This document shows positions 9,438-13,886 of a stretch of DNA of 13,886 nucleotides, one piece after another. Source of the stretch: Desulfonatronum sp. (lineage in GTDB: Bacteria; Desulfobacterota; Desulfovibrionia; Desulfovibrionales; Desulfonatronaceae); the NCBI GenBank assembly GCA_007127655.1, contig SKYX01000138.1, positions 1 through 13,886 of the forward strand. Direction: 5' to 3'. The notes below the pieces were generated by a model. The model was given only the letters and a program-made list of their open reading frames with translations, had not been told where the DNA came from and did no database searches. Every line of letters starts with the position of its first letter. Within the stretch, counting starts at the first letter, position 1. A program made the position numbers and the translations under genes.

Positions 9438-12119
9438 ATGGGTATTGATCGCGACCGCCAGGCTCGGTCTTCGGGTATGACCGCCTCTCTGCGCTCCATG
9501 ATTTCACATATTGAGGAACTGCCGGTGTTGCCCACCGTGGCGGTGCGGGCACTGACCCTCTCAATGCGAGACGATGTCGATTTGACTCAGCTTGCGCGGG
9601 TCATGGAAACAGACCCCGTGCTTACGGCAAAAATCCTGCGCTTGGTAAACAATGCCCAAACCGGTTTGCCGACACGGGTCGGAACGGTCAAGCAGGCTGT
9701 CGCCCTGGCCGGGCTGAACCAAGTCCGATGTGCACTACTGGGAGTTCTGGTCAAGGACTACCTGCCTGAGACTGAGCCGAAAATCGTCGATATGTCCAAA
9801 TTGCTGTGGACCCACAGCCTGGTTACAGCCGTATTGGCAGGCCTCGTAGCGGCGAAAACGTTTCCGGAGCTTCGGGAGACGGCTTTTGTCGGTGGTCTGC
9901 TGCATGATATTGGCAAATTGGTCATAATGGACATTTTCCCGGATATCGCACTGCAAATCGACGAGTTGCGCAAGGAAAGATGCTTGAGCACCATGGAGGC
10001 GGAACTCAAAATACTGGAAACTGATCATTCCACGGTGGGCAAGATACTCGCACAACACTGGAAGCTGCCTGAAGAGCTGGTGGATTGCATTTGGCTGCAC
10101 CATCACAGGCTTGACTCCATGGATCGGTCTTCCTTGAATTGGGAAGTGACGGCCATTGTCTCGCTGGCCAACCATCTGGCCAAGGAAATGCTTTGCGACG
10201 TGCCCGAGCGGAGCAATGAGGACCGCCTCATCGAGGCATTGCTGACAGCGTTGAACCTGGAGCAGGACGAAGTGGCCGGTCTTCGAGGAGAGGCCAGGCG
10301 GGACTATGAACAAAAAGCCGCTTTTTTTGATTTGGAGAGTGATCTGAGCATTATTTTTCACCAAATCATCCAGAAGGCCAACAGAAGCCTGGCCGAGTTG
10401 GGCATCGAACTGGATGTGAAAAATACCAGGCTGTCCAAGATGAACACTCTGCTGGGCCTGGCCAATAAAATCGGGCTCGACCTCGGCAATGTTCACAACA
10501 AAGCCGATCTTTTTCAGGTACTCGCCCAGGCATTCAACGGCTTTTCCGCCGTTCCCGTGGGCATCTTCTACACCATTGATCACGAAACGCGTGAACTTGA
10601 GGGGGTCGTGTGGATCGACGGTGGAAGAAAACGAAGACTGCTCTGCTTCACCGACCGCAATGGTACCCCCGTCTGGGAACAAGCCGACCAGAATCTTCCC
10701 CCGGATCTTTGCAGAATACTGGCGAACGCCAAGCAACGCATGCACTCCGATCGAACCATCGCCCAAAGCTTCTCCTCTCCTTTTTTGATCTTCAGCTTTG
10801 GCATGGAGAATCGCTATTTCGCGGAATTGTGCATTTCTTTGTCCCAGGATTACCGCCCTCATCCACAGGACAATTTCAACGGCTTTTCGCAGGTCGCTCA
10901 GCTCCTCCGTTCTTCCCTGGAAAACGTGCTGCTGTTCGAGAGTCTACAGTGCAAAAAGGAGGATCTCGCCCAGGCCCTCTGGCGGACTGAACAGATCAAT
11001 CATCAATTGATCCAGACGGAGCGTCTGGCCGCTGTTGGTCAGCTGGCAGCCGGTGCGGCCCATGAAATCAACAACCCTCTGGCGATCATTTCTGCCCGCG
11101 CTCAACTCCTCGAAATTAAAGAGCAAGATGAAAAGCGGAAACAGGAGTTGGCGTTGATTTCCGTGCAAATCGAGCGGATCAGCAAGATATTGACGAACCT
11201 GATGGATTTTGCTCGCCCCGCTCCACCAAACCTCCAGAAAACCAATATTCATCTCGTCCTGGACCGTGTGCTCGAACTGGTTGCGACCAATTTTCGCAAG
11301 TTTAAGATTTCCCTGGAAAAACGCTACGATGATCGGATCGTGCCGATCAAGGCTGATCCCAATCAACTTGAGCAGGTCTTTTTGAACCTGATCATCAATG
11401 CCCAGCATGCCATGGAGGAAACCGGAGGACAGCTGACCGTAGCCACGGAACTCCTGGCCGACCAGCAGTCCGTCTTGATAGGAATTCAGGACCAGGGAGT
11501 CGGAATCGCTAGAGAAAATTTGAAAAAGATTTTTGACCCCTTCTTCTCAACCAAGGCCGAGGGCAAGGGGACCGGCCTTGGCCTCTCCACATCCTTGGGG
11601 ATCATCAACAACCATTTCGGCAAGATCGATATCGACAGCACTCCGGGAAAAGGGACGACTTTCAGCGTTGAACTCCCCGTGGATATTTCCGCGCTGCGCC
11701 CGATACAATCCGAAGCATGCACCGCCGCTTCCACATCGCTGGGGCTTCGTCCCAGGATATTGGTCGTGGACGATGAAGAGCATATCCGGGATGTGCTCAA
11801 GGAAACCCTGGAAAACGAGGGTTTTGAAGTGACGACCGCGAACAACGGCAATATGGGGCGGGACATTCTGGAAGCGGAGCGATTCGATCTCTTGCTCCTG
11901 GACATAAAAATGCCTTTTCGAGATGGATTATCCCTTTTGCGGGAACTTCGCGGTTCCCCAACGAATGCGGGGCTGCAGGTGCTTGTCATCACCGGTACGG
12001 CGTCACCTGAGGAAATGGAAGAAATTGCCAACCACGGCTGCAAATGTCTGCGCAAGCCGTTTCATATCAAGAAACTTCTCGCCGAAGTGCACTACTGTCT
12101 TCGTAAAACCGATGGCTGA
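9438..12119 (+). CDS. HDOD-GAF-like-HisKA-HATPase-REC hybrid signalling protein
   Basis: 893 aa, no membrane segment. HDOD domain, about 25-235: EELPVLPTVAVRAL, DPVLTAKILRLVNN and GLLHDIGKL are classic family blocks. HD-type residues remain: H126, H156/D157, H197 and H221-H223. A helical stretch (260-345) leads to a GAF-like domain (about 350-505; weak, inferred from position and pattern such as AVPVGIFYTI). An NtrB/ZraS-type kinase follows: LAAVGQLAAGAAHEINNPLA with H542, N-box FLNLIINAQHAM (N650, N654), G1 DQGVGI (685-690), F-box FDPFFSTK and G2 GTGLGL (711-716). The C-terminal receiver (772-890) has D778/D779, acceptor D822 (LLLDIKMPF), T852 and K873. All kinase and receiver residues are intact, so it should autophosphorylate and transfer to D822. 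The signal sensed is unknown; HDOD proteins often control motility, virulence or cell-cycle processes. The next gene starts inside its last codons, implying a shared task. Confidence 0.9.
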   Translation: MGIDRDRQARSSGMTASLRSMISHIEELPVLPTVAVRALTLSMRDDVDLTQLARVMETDPVLTAKILRLVNNAQTGLPTRVGTVKQAVALAGLNQVRCALLGVLVKDYLPETEPKIVDMSKLLWTHSLVTAVLAGLVAAKTFPELRETAFVGGLLHDIGKLVIMDIFPDIALQIDELRKERCLSTMEAELKILETDHSTVGKILAQHWKLPEELVDCIWLHHHRLDSMDRSSLNWEVTAIVSLANHLAKEMLCDVPERSNEDRLIEALLTALNLEQDEVAGLRGEARRDYEQKAAFFDLESDLSIIFHQIIQKANRSLAELGIELDVKNTRLSKMNTLLGLANKIGLDLGNVHNKADLFQVLAQAFNGFSAVPVGIFYTIDHETRELEGVVWIDGGRKRRLLCFTDRNGTPVWEQADQNLPPDLCRILANAKQRMHSDRTIAQSFSSPFLIFSFGMENRYFAELCISLSQDYRPHPQDNFNGFSQVAQLLRSSLENVLLFESLQCKKEDLAQALWRTEQINHQLIQTERLAAVGQLAAGAAHEINNPLAIISARAQLLEIKEQDEKRKQELALISVQIERISKILTNLMDFARPAPPNLQKTNIHLVLDRVLELVATNFRKFKISLEKRYDDRIVPIKADPNQLEQVFLNLIINAQHAMEETGGQLTVATELLADQQSVLIGIQDQGVGIARENLKKIFDPFFSTKAEGKGTGLGLSTSLGIINNHFGKIDIDSTPGKGTTFSVELPVDISALRPIQSEACTAASTSLGLRPRILVVDDEEHIRDVLKETLENEGFEVTTANNGNMGRDILEAERFDLLLLDIKMPFRDGLSLLRELRGSPTNAGLQVLVITGTASPEEMEEIANHGCKCLRKPFHIKKLLAEVHYCLRKTDG

Positions 12120-13599
12120 ACCTGGCACCAGAATCATCGCCATAGCCAGCGGTAAAGGAGGGGCCGGGAAAACGTCCGTTGCCTTGGGGCTAGCTTGGCA
12201 ACTGGCGGAAATCGGCAAGAAAGTCTGCCTTGTCGACGTGGACATGGGACTGTCCAACGTGGATGTCCTCCTCGGGCTGTCTCCTCGCTACACACTGGAC
12301 GAATTGCTTTTTACGGATCTGCCACCGGAAGCGGCGCTGAACAACGTCCGCCCTGGGCTGGACATTATTTCCGGCGGCTCCGGAACGGCGGCTTTGGCGG
12401 ATCTGAGCCAGACCCAGCGCGATAGATTTCTGAAAAAAATTCGGATGTTGAATAAATATGACATTCTCCTGCTGGATAATTCTCCCGGGATTCATCGTCA
12501 GGTCATTTCTTTCTGTTTAGCCGCACGGGAGCAAATTATCCTGATTAACCCCGAGCCGTCCTCGCTCATGGACGGTTATGCTCTCTTGAAAATATTGCGG
12601 CAAAATGGACTGCACCGCCCCCCATATCTCTTCGTGAACCGGGTTCGGCCCGGATTCAATGCAAAATTGCTCATGGAGCGGTTCGGGGCTGTCTGTAAGA
12701 AACATCTGCAACTGTCCGTACTCTCCCTGGGGGCAATCCCCGAGGATGTCCTGTTCAGGGAGGCGGCAGCACAGCAGATGTTGCCAAAGGCTTTGTCTCC
12801 GGAAGCGCCAGCCTGTAAGGCCCTGAAAAAGGCAGCCTGGCTCTTGGCTCGCCGAACAAGTTTAAAAATTCTGTACACCGAAGCGGAGAACTTCTGGGGC
12901 ACGTCACTGGTCAACATGCTGCAGGATTCGACTGGCGGAAAATCCAGGCCTGAGCCGTCGCCCGACGTATCACCTCAAGCTCAAACACGGGAATCAACAG
13001 AAGACGCACTCGCCGAACTTGTCGCGAATCTGGAACAAAATGTCCGCAATCTCCAAGCCGTTTTTAAAATGGGGCCAGCCGAAAGCAGTGACGTCAAGGA
13101 GCGCGTTTTTGCCGTCGGTGAAGCACTCTTGGAGTTGGCTGAAAGGCCGCACCCGTCAAATCAGTTGGAGCCACCGGAGAAGGTCGTGGGTATTGTTTGT
13201 CCGGATGAGGCTTTGCAGGGAACCTTGAAGGATATCGTCCAGGACCAGGGTCTTCGTCCGGTTGTCATCAACCACTATCCGAGTTCATCGGTCAAACCGG
13301 AGATTTTGCTGTGCTCCATTGACAAGGAGGGGGATGATGTGGTCGCGGACGTCATTCTACACCTTGCGGACATCCCCTGCATTTGGCTGTCTCAGTATTC
13401 ATTGAAGCTGCCCCCATGGGCCTCGCGACTGAATTTGGTGGAAGTTCTCCGGAAGCCGTTTACACTTCAGGAAATCCACGAAGCACTGCAAAAGGCGTGT
13501 TTTGGGGGAAAAAACTCAACGCGAACACCTTGCAAGTTTTTTGAAAAACACCCAATTGCCGCGTCTTCGCGAAAAGTTCAAACTCTCACGGATCATTAA
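12112..13599 (+). CDS. MinD/FlhG-like ParA-superfamily ATPase with a C-terminal degenerate receiver-like domain
   Basis: 495 aa from ATG 12112, which overlaps the upstream stop as ATGGCTGA (8 bp). The longer TTG frame from 11923 reads through the upstream receiver domain in another frame and is rejected. Residues 7-250 form a deviant-Walker ATPase: SGKGGAGKT (signature K15, K20), CLVDVDMGLSNVDVLLGL (D42, D44) and the Walker B region DILLLDNSPGI (D117, D122). FCLAAREQIILINPEPSSL is like FlhG/FleN and MinD, so dimerisation and ATP-driven localisation are expected. Residues 251-270 may be an amphipathic membrane-contact helix, but this is weak. A Pro/Ser/Thr-rich linker (272-298) and a helical segment (299-345) follow. 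Residues 357-465 have a receiver-like rhythm: VVGIVCPDE, then PEILLCSID in place of the phospho-acceptor strand, CIWLSQYS, and LRKPFTLQEI with K448-P449 as in real receivers. The acidic pocket and acceptor aspartate are not conserved, so this is a pseudo-receiver at best. CpaE/TadZ proteins carry such a domain at the N-terminus instead. No flagellar gene is nearby, so calling it FlhG would be unsafe. Confidence 0.82.
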   Translation: MAEPGTRIIAIASGKGGAGKTSVALGLAWQLAEIGKKVCLVDVDMGLSNVDVLLGLSPRYTLDELLFTDLPPEAALNNVRPGLDIISGGSGTAALADLSQTQRDRFLKKIRMLNKYDILLLDNSPGIHRQVISFCLAAREQIILINPEPSSLMDGYALLKILRQNGLHRPPYLFVNRVRPGFNAKLLMERFGAVCKKHLQLSVLSLGAIPEDVLFREAAAQQMLPKALSPEAPACKALKKAAWLLARRTSLKILYTEAENFWGTSLVNMLQDSTGGKSRPEPSPDVSPQAQTRESTEDALAELVANLEQNVRNLQAVFKMGPAESSDVKERVFAVGEALLELAERPHPSNQLEPPEKVVGIVCPDEALQGTLKDIVQDQGLRPVVINHYPSSSVKPEILLCSIDKEGDDVVADVILHLADIPCIWLSQYSLKLPPWASRLNLVEVLRKPFTLQEIHEALQKACFGGKNSTRTPCKFFEKHPIAASSRKVQTLTDH

Positions 13600-13671
13600 C
13601 ACTACAGCGACATTTTTCAGGAGCATCCGAAGTTTGATTTAGCATGAAATGCATATTGGCAGCCTGTCCAA
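13600..13671. other. Non-coding spacer after the ATPase gene
   Basis: 72 bases between the stop codon and the first palindrome. No gene and no clear intrinsic terminator were seen. The short element GCATGAAATGC (13642-13652) can fold only a 4-bp stem. Confidence 0.4.
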
Positions 13672-13688
13672 TCTCCCTGAAAGGGAGA
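13672..13688. repeat. Hairpin TCTCCCT-GAA-AGGGAGA (left outer)
   Basis: 7-bp perfect stem, 3-base loop. It shares the CCCT-GAA-AGGG core with the other palindromes of the region. It is the mirror partner of 13854-13868. Confidence 0.75.
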
Positions 13689-13698
13689 GATCGTAAAG

Positions 13699-13718
13699 CC
13701 GGTGGTTTTAACCACCGG
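13699..13718. repeat. Palindrome CCGGTGGTT-TT-AACCACCGG
   Basis: 9-bp perfect stem with a 2-base centre. The same palindrome recurs at 13823-13842 with centre GA, inside the 28-bp inverted arms. Confidence 0.85.
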
Positions 13719-13738
13719 AGTGCACCACACAACAATCC

Positions 13739-13802
13739 CGAGTCCTGAAGGGACGGCATTGCTCCACGGATTCAAAGGCTTATGTCGTCCCTTCAGGACT
13801 CG
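13739..13802. repeat. 21-bp inverted repeat with 22-base loop (centre of the element)
   Basis: The first 17 pairs are perfect (CGAGTCCTGAAGGGACG against its reverse complement). One G-T mismatch and three more pairs follow. The arms are 13739-13759 and 13782-13802. No T-run follows the right arm, so a simple terminator role is unlikely. Confidence 0.85.
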
Positions 13803-13821
13803 CTCCCTTGAAATCCACCTT

Positions 13822-13843
13822 GCCGGTGGTTGAAACCACCGGC
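13822..13843. repeat. Palindrome GCCGGTGGTT-GA-AACCACCGGC
   Basis: 10-bp perfect stem, 2-base centre. It is the second copy of the 13699-13718 palindrome, in the right arm of the element. Confidence 0.85.
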
Positions 13844-13853
13844 TATACGACGA

Positions 13854-13868
13854 AATCCCTTCGGGATT
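13854..13868. repeat. Hairpin AATCCC-TTC-GGGATT (right outer)
   Basis: 6-bp perfect stem, 3-base loop. It is the mirror partner of 13672-13688, with a diverged stem but a conserved core and position. Confidence 0.7.
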
Positions 13869-13886
13869 ACGGATAATCATGCTGAA

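Larger units (their letters stand above)
13672..13868. repeat. REPIN-like nested inverted-repeat element
   Basis: Three pairs of elements mirror each other around one centre at about 13770.5. Outermost are the small hairpins 13672-13688 and 13854-13868, centred at 13680 and 13861, exactly symmetric. Next are 28-bp arms 13691-13718 and 13823-13850, inverted and 26/28 identical, each containing the palindrome CCGGTGGTT-NN-AACCACCGG. Innermost are 21-bp arms 13739-13759 and 13782-13802, 20/21 complementary, with a 22-base loop. The 20 bases between the middle and inner arms are the same length on both sides but not complementary. The whole could form one large cruciform or RNA hairpin, or five small hairpins. 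The form is that of two copies of one palindromic repeat placed head to head, like a REPIN. No transposase is in the window. Confidence 0.85.

Noticed and set aside
9735..10862. 375-aa open frame on the minus strand
   Set aside because: It is antisense to the HDOD kinase gene and has no domain pattern; it is a by-product of codon use on the coding strand.
11923..12111. 63-residue N-terminal extension of the MinD-like ATPase from a TTG
   Set aside because: The extension overlaps the receiver domain of the upstream gene in another frame, is rich in Arg and Cys, and resembles nothing. The homology begins at MAEPGTRIIAIASGKGG.
12112..13599. Naming the ATPase flhG, fleN or minD
   Set aside because: The ATPase half fits the group, but no flagellar or min genes are nearby and the C-terminal domain is not part of those proteins.
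13672..13868. Possible CRISPR repeats or a rho-independent terminator
   Set aside because: The repeats are inverted rather than direct, spacer pattern is absent, and no T-run follows any stem.
13617..13880. 87-aa minus-strand frame in the right-edge region
   Set aside because: It is made of the palindromic repeat element and has no domain or good start site.

Overview
The window is high-GC bacterial DNA with tightly packed genes and no rRNA, tRNA, phage or transposase gene. Signalling genes dominate: a sensor kinase paired with an Rcp1-type regulator, a REC-HK-REC hybrid kinase, and an HDOD-containing hybrid kinase. With the general gene style, these suggest a deltaproteobacterium, most likely of the Desulfovibrionales type. 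That placement is an inference from gene style, not from a marker gene.

Left half (36-5367, all minus strand, transcribed from right to left): an EamA/DMT-type exporter, endonuclease III (nth), a gap filled by a heptanucleotide tandem repeat, tRNA-guanine transglycosylase (tgt), and two related genes of uncertain function. The first of these two is a GNAT-like domain fused to a TraB/GumN-like domain. The second is a stand-alone paralogue of the GNAT-like half. Spacings are very short: 1 nt between the exporter and nth, a 14-bp overlap of tgt with the fusion gene, and a TGATG overlap between the last two. One transcript is likely.

Centre (5368-5822): a 455-bp divergent gap without a convincing gene. 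It must hold the promoters for both arms.

Right half (5823-13599, all plus strand): a three-gene phosphorelay cassette (membrane PAS histidine kinase, single-domain Rcp1-like receiver, soluble REC-HK-REC hybrid kinase). A 190-bp gap follows, then a two-gene unit made of an 893-aa HDOD-GAF-like-HisKA-HATPase-REC protein and a MinD/FlhG-like ATPase that overlaps it by 8 bp. The ATPase carries a C-terminal domain that looks like a receiver without its phospho-acceptor region. That is the reverse domain order of CpaE/TadZ proteins. This pair is the best candidate for a little-described system: a kinase with an HDOD input feeding a ParA/MinD-type positioning ATPase.

Right edge (13600-13886): non-coding and rich in palindromes. 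Three nested pairs of repeat elements are arranged symmetrically around one centre (about 13770.5), giving a REPIN-like inverted structure of about 200 bp.

Start codons were re-chosen where the longest reading frame began at TTG: 2653, 7213, 9438 and 12112 are preferred, on Shine-Dalgarno position, on coupling to the upstream gene, or on where family homology begins.
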